The notes under the pieces are model-generated. The model was not told the DNA's origin. It saw only the letters and a list, made by a program, of their open reading frames with translations, and made no database searches. The position numbers and the translations under genes are program-made. This document shows positions 31,034-39,929 of a stretch of DNA of 64,000 bases, one piece after another (the first letter of the stretch is position 1; each line of letters opens with the position of its first letter). Location of the stretch: assembly GCF_003719825.1 (NCBI RefSeq), contig NZ_RIBS01000003.1, positions 372,001 through 436,000 on the forward strand, read 5' to 3'. This DNA comes from Montanilutibacter psychrotolerans. Lineage in GTDB: Bacteria; Pseudomonadota; Gammaproteobacteria; Xanthomonadales; Xanthomonadaceae.

Positions 31034-31311
31034 CTTTCTTACTCCTTGGAACGTAGTTGTGGGCCGCGGGTGCGGCGGTTTGCTGGTTGCAAGGAGGAAG
31101 CGAGGTGCAACGATGGGTGGATCTTTGGATCTACATCATCGGGCCACGATTCACGGTGACCCTTACCAACTCAGCGCGTGCACCGTATCCCGATGGCGCC
31201 AGAAAAGCAATTGTCGGGGGCCTGTCTGTTCAGTCAGGTCCGGCGGCGGCGGTGCCGGGCGCCTGGCCGCCACCACCGGAAACCTGAATGCGCCACGGCC
31301 CCGTCGAAGCT

Positions 31312-31851
31312 TCAGCCTGACGTCGGCGGCTCCCACACCATGTAGACGTCGGCCCGCGCGTAGTGCGAGCCCGGTCGCGGCGCCGGGTGGTGCCGAAAGC
31401 CGACGCTTTCGTACAGGGTCAGCGCCGGACCGAGCTTGCTGCTGGACTCCAGGAACAGCTCCCGGCCACCCAGCGCCGCGTACTCGGCCAGCGCGCCTTC
31501 CATCAGCAGGCGGCCAATGCCCATGCCGCGGGACTCGGGGTCGACGGCCATCTTGGTCAGCTCGTAGACCCGGCCTCCCTCGTGCTTGAGAGCCACTGTG
31601 CCGATCGCCCGCTCCTGGCCCGTGGCGTCCCGGCCAATCGCGAACAGCACCCGGCCACCGTCGGCCAGCAGGTGCGTCTCGGGGTCGTGCAGCACCTGCT
31701 CGTCGATGGGTTCGACCGTGAACCAGCGGCGCAGCCATTCGAGGTTGAGTCGGGCGAAATCGTCGCGCCAGCGCGGATCGAAGCCGATCACGCGCGGGGA
31801 ATCCTTCAACAGCGGGGCGCTTGCGCCGGGATCGTGCGGGTTGGTGGCCAT
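31312..31851 (-). CDS. GNAT-family N-acetyltransferase
   Basis: A 179-residue acetyltransferase. The acetyl-CoA binding segment MAVDPESRGMGIGRLLMEGAL (Q/RxxGxG/A form) sits near residue 105, preceded by the beta-strand GTVALKHEGGRVYELTKM and followed by LFLESSSKLGPALTLYESVGF, all typical of GNAT folds. The start ATG at 31851 is preferred; 31878 is in frame. The acceptor substrate is unknown. It stands alone between cspA and a GFA gene. Confidence 0.87.
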   Translation of the reverse strand: MATNPHDPGASAPLLKDSPRVIGFDPRWRDDFARLNLEWLRRWFTVEPIDEQVLHDPETHLLADGGRVLFAIGRDATGQERAIGTVALKHEGGRVYELTKMAVDPESRGMGIGRLLMEGALAEYAALGGRELFLESSSKLGPALTLYESVGFRHHPAPRPGSHYARADVYMVWEPPTSG

Positions 31852-31974
31852 GACCCCGATCTTAGACCCCACCCGCACGGCGGAACGCCGCCCGGGTGGG
31901 ACGCTGCATATCGCCGTCGGTCCACGCCCGACCTCGAAGCGGCCGCGCCACTGGATGCCGCGGCGAACGGGCCG

Positions 31975-32400
31975 TCAATCACGTGACAGGTGGGCCAGGG
32001 CCTCGGTCGCCGCGTCGCGGTCGCCATCGTCGAACAGCGCGATCTGCACAGTCCTCACCGTGCCCGGATCGAGACAATGCACGTTGACGCTGTAGCCATC
32101 CGGGTGGCTGCGGGGCACGTAGAAGCTCTTGACCCCGCAGTGGTGGCAGAAGAGGTGCCGGGCGATGCCGGTGTTGAAACGGTAGTCGCTCAGCGCCTGT
32201 TCGCCCGATAGCAGCCGGAAGCGCGAGGCCGGCACGATCAAGTGACGGAACCCGGTCATCGTGCAGATCGAGCAGTTGCAGTCGAGTGCTGCCAGGTCGG
32301 CTGGCGCATCCACCTCAAAGCGCACGGCGCGACAGTGACACCCGCCGCGATGGATCACCCGGGGTGAGGCATCGCTTGTGTCGGCGTCCGGCCCGCTCAT
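31975..32400 (-). CDS. GFA-family (glutathione-dependent formaldehyde-activating-like) zinc protein
   Basis: A 141-residue protein with the three zinc-binding pairs of the GFA/CENP-V fold: GGCHCRAVRFEV near residue 20, CNCSICTMTG near 41 and CHHCGVKSFY near 85. Family members include glutathione-formaldehyde adduct enzymes, but most are unassigned. The start at 32400 overlaps the stop of the upstream secreted-protein gene by 4 nt (ATGA), implying translational coupling. Confidence 0.88.
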   Translation of the reverse strand: MSGPDADTSDASPRVIHRGGCHCRAVRFEVDAPADLAALDCNCSICTMTGFRHLIVPASRFRLLSGEQALSDYRFNTGIARHLFCHHCGVKSFYVPRSHPDGYSVNVHCLDPGTVRTVQIALFDDGDRDAATEALAHLSRD

Positions 32401-33107
32401 CCGCCTCGACCGTTGCCACGCGGGCGATCGCCGCCCTGCTGACCCTTGCCCTTGGGTTTGGCATTGCCGTTGCCGCGGCGGTCCTGGCCGGCCTGGCCGC
32501 GCTGGCTTTCCCCGCGGTTGCCGCGCGCGTCGTCGTTGCGGCGGTCGTCGCCGGCACGCTGGCCGGGCGGCCCGGGCTGCCCGTCACGATGGGCGTTTCC
32601 GCCGCGGCCGCGATTGGGGAAATCACGCTGCAGCTCTTGGTCGATCTGGATGGGTCGCGCCCACCGATCGTAGGTCGGCACGAAGCCGCGCTTGAGACGG
32701 TGGAACTCCGGCGAACCGGGTCGGATGCCGAGATTCTTGGCGACATTGCCCCAGCCCTGACCATGGTTGCGATCCCATTCGTCGATCACGTAGCGACACG
32801 GACGCCCGATGATCTGCGCGATCGCACACGCGTAATAGACGTCGCCGGGCGCCCAGCGACGGGTCACCAGCAACTCGTGGACGAGGTCGCGCGGTGCACC
32901 GTAGTAACGCACCATCTCGTCGACGAACGGCTCGCGATACCTCGACCCGTAGTGGTTCAGGTCGCCCAGCCACGTGTCGACCCAAACGTCGCCGCTGCGG
33001 GGGTTCCAGCCAAACGTGAAGTCCTGCGCAAGGGCCGGCCCGGTTCCGGTCAACGTCGCCAGCGCGGCAGCGATCGCAAGCAGCCGGGTCTTGATCTTCG
33101 AGGCCAT
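32397..33107 (-). CDS. Secreted protein with disordered Arg/Gly/Asn/Gln-rich tail
   Basis: A 236-residue exported protein. The signal peptide ends at ALAQ (about residue 28). Residues 30-160 form a Trp/Tyr-rich globular part (GDVWVDTWLGDLNHYG, REPFVDEMVRYYG, RYVIDEWDRNHGQGWGNVAKNLG). Residues 165-236 are a highly basic low-complexity tail rich in R, G, N, Q and D. AAGGAG lies 6 nt before the ATG at 33107. No known family was recognised. The tail suggests binding to a polyanion such as nucleic acid or cell-surface polymer. Confidence 0.8.
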   Translation of the reverse strand: MASKIKTRLLAIAAALATLTGTGPALAQDFTFGWNPRSGDVWVDTWLGDLNHYGSRYREPFVDEMVRYYGAPRDLVHELLVTRRWAPGDVYYACAIAQIIGRPCRYVIDEWDRNHGQGWGNVAKNLGIRPGSPEFHRLKRGFVPTYDRWARPIQIDQELQRDFPNRGRGGNAHRDGQPGPPGQRAGDDRRNDDARGNRGESQRGQAGQDRRGNGNAKPKGKGQQGGDRPRGNGRGG

Positions 33108-33211
33108 GAGGTACTCCTTGGGTAGCAATGGAGGCACTGTGCCGCGACGAGCGGCACCTTCGGCGCCGAGACGTCCGCGCCATGCAGCCGGCGCCCGCAA
33201 CGCCAGAAGGG

Positions 33212-33649
33212 TCAGCGGGAGATCACGAACTTTCCGAACGCCACGCCGATGTCCCAGCCTTCGCCGGTACCGGCCAGTGCCAGCGCCACGTCGTCCTTGA
33301 CCATCGCCTGGGCCTTGCTGGAACGCACCGCGCCAGCATGCGCCTCGGCCGTGGCGTAGGTGCCCAGCACTTCGCTGATGTTGTTGACCCCGGAGAACTC
33401 CCCACGGCCGTTGCGGATTCGCGAACGTCCGAACGTCAGGCCGCCGCCCTTGGCATTGATGCGTACCGACATGCTCTGCCCGTTGCTGCAGTTGACCGTG
33501 CCGGTGCCGGAGGCGGTCTTGTAGAACACCGACCAGCCGGAAAGGTTGAACGACATCGTGCAGTTGATCGGACCGCTGGCGTGCGCCGCTGGCGCAAGCA
33601 CCGCCGACAGCAGCGTGGCGGCAAGCATCATGGCGGGACGTTTCATCAT
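33212..33649 (-). CDS. Small secreted hypothetical protein
   Basis: A 145-residue protein with signal peptide MMKRPAMMLAATLLSAVLAPAAHA, then a beta-rich domain with two cysteines (NCTMSF, VNCSNG) and repeated Gly/Ala stretches (GTYATAEAHAGAV, ALAGTGEGWDIGVAFGKF). The pattern resembles small periplasmic DUF992-like proteins, but this is weak. The start may be 33649 or 33646; GGAG lies about 9 nt upstream of the first. Confidence 0.7.
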   Translation of the reverse strand: MMKRPAMMLAATLLSAVLAPAAHASGPINCTMSFNLSGWSVFYKTASGTGTVNCSNGQSMSVRINAKGGGLTFGRSRIRNGRGEFSGVNNISEVLGTYATAEAHAGAVRSSKAQAMVKDDVALALAGTGEGWDIGVAFGKFVISR

Positions 33650-33806
33650 CACGGCGGGCTCCAAGGGGGGAAGGCGCGCAAAGGCTAACACCGGCGGACC
33701 GGGCGGGCCGCGAAGGGCACCAACGTGACACCGCACGCGTGACCGCCAGGCAACCGGCCGCGGCGACACCGAGGACGGTGCCGCCGCGACGGGCGCCCTG
33801 CGTCAA

Positions 33807-34325
33807 TCAGTCGTCGTCGCGCTCTCGCCAGCGGCGGCCGTCGTAGTAGCTGGCACCACCACGGTAACGGTCATAGCGACCGTCGTAACGGTCGTAGCGG
33901 CCATGATCGTCATCGCGGTTGTAGTACCGGTTGTCGTACCGATTGTCATGGCGCGGGTCGTAGTACTCCACACGGCAACGGCCACGGCTGTCGCAACGCG
34001 TCCGCTGCTGCATTCGCGGAGCTTCGCGGCCGTAGTAACCGTATGCGTTGCCGTACGGCGGCCCCTGTCGGTAGCCACGCGGCACGTGGCGGTAGTAGCG
34101 GCGGTGACCGTAGCGGTCGCGCACGACGATCAGCCGATCGCCGTAACCGTAGTTGCCGTGCCGGTAGTACGGGTGACCGGAGTGGTAGACCACGTCGGCC
34201 ACGTCGACGATCACGCGGACCAGGTCGCTGCCGCTCTGCGCCTGCACCGGGGTCGGCAGCAGGGCCGCGATGACGAGGCCGGCCGCCAGCGCTGCCGGGG
34301 CGAGCATGCGATGGAAACGGGTCAT
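33807..34325 (-). CDS. Secreted Tyr/Arg/Asp-rich protein
   Basis: A 172-residue exported protein. The signal peptide ends at VQA (about residue 30), a short VRVIVDVADVVYHSG segment follows, and the rest is dominated by Tyr, Arg, Asp, Gly and His, with near-repeats of RYDRYDGRYDRY toward the C-terminus. AAGGAGA lies 6 nt before the ATG at 34325. Similar Tyr/Arg-rich periplasmic proteins occur in Xanthomonadaceae without known function. The low complexity makes several other frames open, but this one has the signal peptide and ribosome site. Confidence 0.75.
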   Translation of the reverse strand: MTRFHRMLAPAALAAGLVIAALLPTPVQAQSGSDLVRVIVDVADVVYHSGHPYYRHGNYGYGDRLIVVRDRYGHRRYYRHVPRGYRQGPPYGNAYGYYGREAPRMQQRTRCDSRGRCRVEYYDPRHDNRYDNRYYNRDDDHGRYDRYDGRYDRYRGGASYYDGRRWRERDDD

Positions 34326-34425
34326 GGCGTTCTCCTTGGGTGCCCGCCACGCGGCGGGCATGCCGGGACGATGGGCCCGGCCGGGTGAACCTTTTTTTAA
34401 TGCGGCCACGACCCGCCGTTTGCGC

Positions 34426-35193
34426 TCAGCCGGGGTTGGGGCTGGCAACGGCTCGCCGCGCCAGTTCGCGTACCGCGTCGGGCAACTCGGACGCGTTCGC
34501 CACCCGGCACAGCCGCGGCGCATCGTCGTCGACGTTGGCCTCGTTCTCGTGCGCCCACGACGTGTGGTACGGCATGTGCACGCCCCAGCCGCCCAGTTCC
34601 AGCACCGGCGCAATGTCCGAACGCAGCAAGTTGCCGATCATCACGAAACGCGACGCCGGCAGGGCGAACTCCTCGAACAGACGCGTGTAGGTTGCCGTGT
34701 CTTTCTCGCTGACGATCTCGATCCGCCGGAACAACCCCGCCAGACCGCACTGACGCACCTTGGCTTCCTGGTGGAACAGATCGCCCTTGGTGATCAGCAC
34801 CACGGGGTACTCGGCGGCGATGGTCTCGACTGCTTCGCGGATCCCCGGCAACAGTTCGACCGGATGCTGCAGCAATGCCTTGCCGATGCCGACGATGCGA
34901 TGCAGGTCTGCGGCGCTGATGCGCGCCTGGGTGATGTCGACCGCCGCCTCGATCATCGACAGCGTCATGCCCTTCACGCCGTATCCGAAGATGCCCAGGT
35001 TACCCAGCTCGACGTCGTACAGGCGTTGCTGGGCGTGGCTGTCGTGCAGGTCGACATAGGCGCCCACGACGCGTTCGAACGCCAACTGCGCCTCGTCGAA
35101 GTAGTCCTGGCTGCGCCAGAGGGTGTCGTCGGCATCGAAGCCCACCAGGCCGATGGCCTGATCGGTGCGGCTATGGGGGGAGTTGGTTTCCAT
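34426..35193 (-). CDS. HAD-superfamily hydrolase
   Basis: A 255-residue phosphatase-like protein. Motif I FDADDTLW (DxDxT nucleophile) is at about residues 19-26; motif II VVLITKGD near 135; a lysine in SEKDTATYTRLFEEF near 167; and the acidic motif is displaced as MIGNLLRSDIAPVLELGGWGVHMPY near 185, where the usual GDxxxxD reads GNLLRSD. The start at 35193 is preferred over 35223. Substrate unknown. Confidence 0.86.
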   Translation of the reverse strand: METNSPHSRTDQAIGLVGFDADDTLWRSQDYFDEAQLAFERVVGAYVDLHDSHAQQRLYDVELGNLGIFGYGVKGMTLSMIEAAVDITQARISAADLHRIVGIGKALLQHPVELLPGIREAVETIAAEYPVVLITKGDLFHQEAKVRQCGLAGLFRRIEIVSEKDTATYTRLFEEFALPASRFVMIGNLLRSDIAPVLELGGWGVHMPYHTSWAHENEANVDDDAPRLCRVANASELPDAVRELARRAVASPNPG

Positions 35194-35301
35194 GCGGCAA
35201 TTATGCCGCGACCGCGCTGCCACCCGCGATGCTCGGCGTGGCGAATGGATCGATCGACCATCGCGCGCACACCGTTGCGTCTGTGGCCAACGCGGAAATG
35301 A

Positions 35302-35329
35302 CGAAGGGCGACCTCTCGGTCGCCCTTCG
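35302..35329. terminator. Terminator-type hairpin downstream of the EF-hand gene
   Basis: A 12-bp perfect stem CGAAGGGCGACC with a TCTC loop. On the minus strand it follows the EF-hand gene stop by about 157 nt and precedes the HAD gene. Confidence 0.7.
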
Positions 35330-35486
35330 GGGCACTACGATCGTCGCCGGCACAGGCAGGCGCTTTGCGGCGACGGGCCCGGCCCAGCAGACACATGGGC
35401 CAAGCGTTTGCCGATCATCGCGCGCCGTGCCATCGGGTCGGGGGAAACCACGAAGGTGGGCGCGACGATCAGCGGCCCGACAACGA

Positions 35487-35876
35487 TTACTTCTGGGTGT
35501 TGCCGGCGTCGGTCTGGGACTTGGAGACGAACGAGCGGTACTCGTCGCCCGTCAGCGAACCGTCGGCATTGGCGTCGGCCTGGGCAAACACTTCCGCAAG
35601 CGCCGGCACCTGGGCCGCCTCGGCCTGGGTCAGGTTGCCGTCCTGGTTGGCGTCGACATCGGCCCAGCTCTTCTTGTCAGCGCCGGCATCGGTCGCTGCC
35701 GAAGCGTCGGCCGACGTGTTGCCCGTGGTGGCTTCGGTGGTGGTCGGCGGTGTCTGGGTGGCGGCCGGGTCCTGCGTGCTGCCAGCCTCGGTGGATTGCG
35801 CGAACGCCAAGGGAGCGGACAGCGCGGCGACGAGGGCGATGGTACCGAGCAGCGAGTTGCGGGTCAGATGCTTCAT
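35487..35876 (-). CDS. Secreted EF-hand calcium-binding protein
   Basis: A 129-residue exported protein with signal peptide ending AFAQ (about residue 27), a Thr/Ala-rich linker, and two EF-hand loops: DVDANQDGNLTQAE near residue 73 and DANADGSLTGDEY near 100, each with the Asp/Asn ligands and a terminal Glu. AGGAG lies 9 nt before the ATG at 35876. It probably binds Ca2+ in the periplasm or outside the cell. Confidence 0.9.
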   Translation of the reverse strand: MKHLTRNSLLGTIALVAALSAPLAFAQSTEAGSTQDPAATQTPPTTTEATTGNTSADASAATDAGADKKSWADVDANQDGNLTQAEAAQVPALAEVFAQADANADGSLTGDEYRSFVSKSQTDAGNTQK

Positions 35877-36166
35877 TGAATGTTTCTCCTGGTAACGGGA
35901 ATCGGGCGCAGCCACGGGTGGGGTTGTGTCCATCTCGTGGGGGATGGCGGCGCAAACACACCCTGCCAACGGCGCGATGAACGAAAAGCGCTTCGCAACC
36001 GTTAAACCTACGTTTCCTTAACCCGCCCGCCGACGGATGCCGCTAGGCATCGCGTCGATTTCGCTACGAATCGTGATCGTGGTTGCAGATGTGCGCACCG
36101 ATGGCGTCGTCACGTCCGTGAACACAACACAACCTTTACGAAACGGCCGGTCAACGCGCCGCGCAA

Positions 36167-36355
36167 TCAGGCGTCGTCCTCCGCCGCGACTTGCACCGAC
36201 GGCTCGCCATCGTCGCCAATCGACACCGTCACCACGATCGGACGGCAGCACACCTGGCAGTCCTCGACGTACTGCTCTTCGGACACCGAGTTGTCGATCA
36301 CCAGATCGATCAGTTCGCCGCAGTAGGGGCATTGCACTTGCACACTCGGCAGCAT
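36167..36355 (-). CDS. CPXCG-motif cysteine-rich small protein
   Basis: A 62-residue protein with a VQCPYCGE motif at residues 7-13 and a second pair DCQVCCRPIVV at 32-42, giving a zinc-ribbon-like four-cysteine site. The acidic C-terminus (GDDGEPSVQVAAEDDA) matches the CPXCG small-protein family of gamma-proteobacteria. Function unknown; no operon partner. Confidence 0.88.
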   Translation of the reverse strand: MLPSVQVQCPYCGELIDLVIDNSVSEEQYVEDCQVCCRPIVVTVSIGDDGEPSVQVAAEDDA

Positions 36356-36507
36356 GGTGGTCTCCGGTTGCCTCTGCGTGCCCAGCGTACGCGCCTGCGT
36401 CGAGTGCGGCGGTGCCGACGGTCCGTTTCACATGGCGATAACGAAGTCGGGCAAACCCTGAGACATGCCCTGGCACCCGCCACGGTTCCGCCCTCATGGA
36501 GGCCGCC

Positions 36508-37005
36508 ATGAAGACCCGGCACGTGTTCAGTACGCCAGACCTCGAGGCAGCGCAGTCCGCCATGGATGCAGCGCGCACCGCGGGCGTACTGGACGACGAC
36601 CTCCTGCTGATCGCACGTTCGGACATCGAGCTCGACGAGATCCCCAACGAACGCAAGGAAGCCGACACCGACATGATGGCGGCGGCACTGCGCGGCGCCG
36701 GCTTCGGTGGTGCCGCCGGACTGTTGGCAGGTCTTGTCGCCGTGGTGGTGACGCCGATCGGCTTGACGCTGGCGGGCGCCGCGGCCGCAACCGCCGCCGG
36801 CGCAATGGTTGGCTGCTGGGCCTCGGCGCTGGTGGGCTCATCATTGCCCGACCCGATCCGGCGCAAGTTCGACGCCGAGATACAGGCCGGTCGCATCCTT
36901 GTCGTGGTCGACGGCAGCAAGGAGCTGTTGACCCAGGTGGAGCCGGCCATCCTCGCCACGGGCGCGACGCTGTTGCCGTTCGAGGCCGCCTCGGCGTTCG
37001 CCTGA
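36508..37005 (+). CDS. Gly/Ala-zipper stress-type protein (YflT/DUF1269-like)
   Basis: A 165-residue protein. The N-terminal part HVFSTPDLEAAQSAMDAARTAGV forms an alpha/beta unit, and residues about 60-115 are two hydrophobic Gly/Ala-rich helices (GFGGAAGLLAGLVAVVV, LTLAGAAAATAAGAMVG). The C-terminal LVVVDGSKELL resembles general-stress proteins that dip into the membrane. GGAGG lies 6 nt before the ATG at 36508. Family assignment is tentative. Confidence 0.8.
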   Translation: MKTRHVFSTPDLEAAQSAMDAARTAGVLDDDLLLIARSDIELDEIPNERKEADTDMMAAALRGAGFGGAAGLLAGLVAVVVTPIGLTLAGAAAATAAGAMVGCWASALVGSSLPDPIRRKFDAEIQAGRILVVVDGSKELLTQVEPAILATGATLLPFEAASAFA

Positions 37006-37185
37006 CAACGGTGGGCGATCGCGCATCGCGCCGGACGCTTATTCGATGGGGCCCGCGACGCGCGGCTCCCGGCTCGATCGCGCGATCCGATCACCCCGGT
37101 TGAATCATCGCGGTCCAACCGTCGCTATCCAACCGTCGTGATTCTTCCGTCTCGATCCAGACGTTCAATCCGTCGCGCAGCGCAC

Positions 37186-38022
37186 TCACCGGGCCGGCCG
37201 CAACACGGCCGTGGCACGTCCGCCCAGCGCGACGCGATAACGCTCGTGCAGGGCCTTCACCTTCTCGATGTACGCGCGCGTCTCCGCATACGGCGGCACG
37301 CCGCCGTAACGCGTGACCGTGCCGATGCCCGCGTTGTACGCGGCAGCCACCAGGGTCAGGTCGCCGCGATAGCGACGCATCAGGGACTTCAGCAGCCGCG
37401 CGCCGGCGTCGATGGATTGCTGCGGCGAGTAGGGATCGAGCACACCGTACTCGCGCGACGTTTCCGGCATCAGCTGCATCACGCCCTGCGCGCCCTTGGG
37501 TGACACCGCCTGCGCATCGAAGTCGCTCTCCGCGTGCGCGATGGCACGCAGCCAGGCGTCGTCGACACCGGTCGCCCGCGCGGCGGCGCGGAATTGCGCG
37601 GCGTGGCGATCGATGCGGGGCTTGCCGACATTGCCAAGACCTGCGTGCGCGGGCTCGCCCGGTGGCGTCTGCACCGTGAATGACAGCACGCGTGTCGAGC
37701 CCGGCAAATTGCGCGTGCTGTAGACGGTCTTTCCGCCCTGCTGGCGTTCGTACAGGGTGCCGTTGACGACACCCATCTCGCCCCACAGATTGGGCAGCTG
37801 CACGGCGTTGTCGTCGATCTGCTTCGCCTGGCAACGCGAACCGGGCTCGGGTGCGGTGGCGAGACTGACCGTGCCGTCGCGCACGCAGCGATACACCGTG
37901 CGCGCAGACGTGGCAAACGCGCTCGACAGGGCAATCACCGCAACCGTCGCGGCGATGCAACGGCGCGTGGTTCGCGTCGCCCTCGTCGACGACTCCGACC
38001 GGTTGTGGCTAAAGCGCAACAT
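37186..38022 (-). CDS. Lytic transglycosylase (SLT domain)
   Basis: A 278-residue periplasmic cell-wall enzyme. An N-terminal hydrophobic signal segment (residues 22-42) precedes a small DUF4124-like strand (VYRCVRDGTVSLATAPEPGSRC), then the SLT domain from about residue 140: AHAESDF with the catalytic Glu, SPKGAQGVMQLMPETSREYG, and AAYNAG near 235. It should cleave the MurNAc-GlcNAc bond leaving anhydro-MurNAc. Confidence 0.92.
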   Translation of the reverse strand: MLRFSHNRSESSTRATRTTRRCIAATVAVIALSSAFATSARTVYRCVRDGTVSLATAPEPGSRCQAKQIDDNAVQLPNLWGEMGVVNGTLYERQQGGKTVYSTRNLPGSTRVLSFTVQTPPGEPAHAGLGNVGKPRIDRHAAQFRAAARATGVDDAWLRAIAHAESDFDAQAVSPKGAQGVMQLMPETSREYGVLDPYSPQQSIDAGARLLKSLMRRYRGDLTLVAAAYNAGIGTVTRYGGVPPYAETRAYIEKVKALHERYRVALGGRATAVLRPAR

Positions 38023-38131
38023 GGGCCGATTCTAGGCCCGCGCAGCCGCCACCGCCCCGGGCCAGAAGTCCCGGTGCGGCGGGCCGTTCAGCTGCGTCAA
38101 GGCCCGTCGGACGGACGCGCGAGCGTGGTAC

Positions 38132-39178
38132 CTACTTTCGCAAGGTCATCGAGGTGGTGGTGACCTGGTTGCGCGAACCCAGTCGCTTGTACTCGACCAG
38201 CTGCAGCCACTGCACCAGGCCGGTCGATGGATCGAGACGGATGCGGGTCGAGGTACCCACGTCGATGCCGGAACGAAGCGCGGCAAGTGCCTCGTCGACC
38301 TCCTTGCCGCCGGCACGCAGGAAATCTTCGCCGAGCAATTGCGCCGCGCTCTCGGAAACGATCCGACCGCCTGCTTCGCGGTCCATCGTCAACGTCCAGT
38401 CCAGCATGTACCAGCCCGGCTGCAACGCGTCCTTGCGCAGCGTCATCCGGCCAACGGCGGGATACGCTTCGCCACCCGTCGGGTTCCCGATTTCGTCGTG
38501 ATAGCTGTACTCGTGATCGAGCCCGATGCCGCCATCGCCCAGGAAGTTGTACGCCACGGGTAACCCGCCCAAGTGGCTTTCGAGCACCTTGGGCGATGTC
38601 GCCAGGCGCGATGCGTTGTCGATGCCGCTGCGAAACTCCGGCGACAGCATCGCGGCCTTGCCGGACAGTGCCGTTCGCATCCAGGCGTCCATCGCCGCGG
38701 CGAAGCGAGGCTGAATGTCGTCCAGATTCTCGATCGATCGAAAGTTGCCGCTCGCGTCCAGTTGTACGTCCAGCGGCAGATCGGCGAGGCTTTCGGCGAG
38801 TGCCGACGTCACCTGCTGCATCGGTTCGGGCATGTTGTCGTATTCGGACTTGCCCGCACCTTCTGTCCAACGCTGGCGATAGCCGTCGGTGCCCGCCGCG
38901 ACGATCTCGATGGTCGTCACGGCGCTGCGCTGGTAGCGGCTTTCCGTGGCGCCCGTCGACAGGACCAGCTCGCTGGTCACGTCGTACTGCACGCGACGGC
39001 CCTGCTGCCAGGGCAATGTCCATTCAACCAGTGCCGAGGGCGGCTTGCCCATGCGCTTGGCCGCATGCGCCGAAGGCAACGACAGCAATGCGACCAACGC
39101 GATGGCCGCACCGTAGCGCACGCAGGCCGAAACGGCCGCGGCGAAGCGGCGGCGAGCGGCGGCTTGCTGGTATTGCAT
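38132..39178 (-). CDS. Secreted hypothetical protein
   Basis: A 348-residue protein with signal peptide ending SAHA (about residue 39). The mature part is beta-rich with no cysteine and no recognised catalytic motif (VEWTLPWQQGRRVQYDVTSELV, DVGTSTRIRLDPSTGLVQWLQLVEYKR). It reads like a periplasmic lipid- or polymer-binding shell, but no family was recognised. It stands between the transglycosylase and a DUF1993 gene on the same strand, without overlaps. Confidence 0.75.
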   Translation of the reverse strand: MQYQQAAARRRFAAAVSACVRYGAAIALVALLSLPSAHAAKRMGKPPSALVEWTLPWQQGRRVQYDVTSELVLSTGATESRYQRSAVTTIEIVAAGTDGYRQRWTEGAGKSEYDNMPEPMQQVTSALAESLADLPLDVQLDASGNFRSIENLDDIQPRFAAAMDAWMRTALSGKAAMLSPEFRSGIDNASRLATSPKVLESHLGGLPVAYNFLGDGGIGLDHEYSYHDEIGNPTGGEAYPAVGRMTLRKDALQPGWYMLDWTLTMDREAGGRIVSESAAQLLGEDFLRAGGKEVDEALAALRSGIDVGTSTRIRLDPSTGLVQWLQLVEYKRLGSRNQVTTTSMTLRK

Positions 39179-39253
39179 GGATTCCCCTGTGGATCGCGGC
39201 AGTACGAGCCACAGGGTAGCAAGCCCGCTGGACCTGCCGCCCGCGCGCGGGGC

Positions 39254-39763
39254 TCAACTCAAACCGAGGAAATCGGCCTTGCCGACACCGGTGCCGGCCT
39301 GACGCACGATCGCGTAGGCGGTGGTGGTGTGGAAAAACAGATTGGGCAACACGAAGTCGAGCAGATAGGGGCGGCCTTCGAAATGCCGGTCGCCCCAGGT
39401 GCGCGAGGGGACGACGATCGGGCGCGCTTCGCTGCCGTCGAGCTGCTCGGCCGAGAACGAACCGATGTAATCGACCGCGCGATCGATACGCGCATACAAC
39501 TGCTCGAACGAGGTTTCGTTGTCCTCGAACTTCAGCGGATCGACGCCGGCCAGGCGTGCGGCGCCGTTCTTGGCAATGTCGGTGGCGATCTGCACCTGTC
39601 GCACCAGCGGCATCATGTCGGGAATCAGTCGCGTCTGCAGCAGCACGTCGCCGGTGACGCCCTTCCCTTCGACATGGGCCTCGCCCTTGCGCAGTACCGC
39701 GGACAGGTTGCGCAGCGCGTGCACGAACACGGGGACGGACGACTGGTACATCGAAAGGCTCAT
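39254..39763 (-). CDS. DUF1993 family protein
   Basis: A 169-residue soluble protein starting MSLSMYQSSVPVFVHALRNLSAVL, the characteristic N-terminus of DUF1993, and containing DMMPLVRQVQIATDIAKNGAARLAG and the C-terminal LPNLFFHTTTAYAIVRQAG with the conserved HxTTAY motif. The fold is a DinB-like four-helix bundle; no activity is established. Start at 39763; upstream frame extension lacks a ribosome site. Confidence 0.9.
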   Translation of the reverse strand: MSLSMYQSSVPVFVHALRNLSAVLRKGEAHVEGKGVTGDVLLQTRLIPDMMPLVRQVQIATDIAKNGAARLAGVDPLKFEDNETSFEQLYARIDRAVDYIGSFSAEQLDGSEARPIVVPSRTWGDRHFEGRPYLLDFVLPNLFFHTTTAYAIVRQAGTGVGKADFLGLS

Positions 39764-39929
39764 GGGCGGGTTCCGTTCTGCTGATGCGGTGCGCCGGCCG
39801 CGGGAAGTGCGCCGCGCAAGACTAGGCACCGCGCCGCGGATTGATTAGCCGCGATGCCAGGGAGTGTGCGTCCCGGCAGCGGGCCAATCGCCACAGCGAT
39901 GACATGACCGATACGGCGCAAGCGGCCGT

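Noticed and set aside
33803-34078. A Thr/Val-rich frame overlapping the Tyr/Arg-rich secreted protein
   Set aside because: It is a shifted reading of a low-complexity region; the adjoining frame has the signal peptide and ribosome site.
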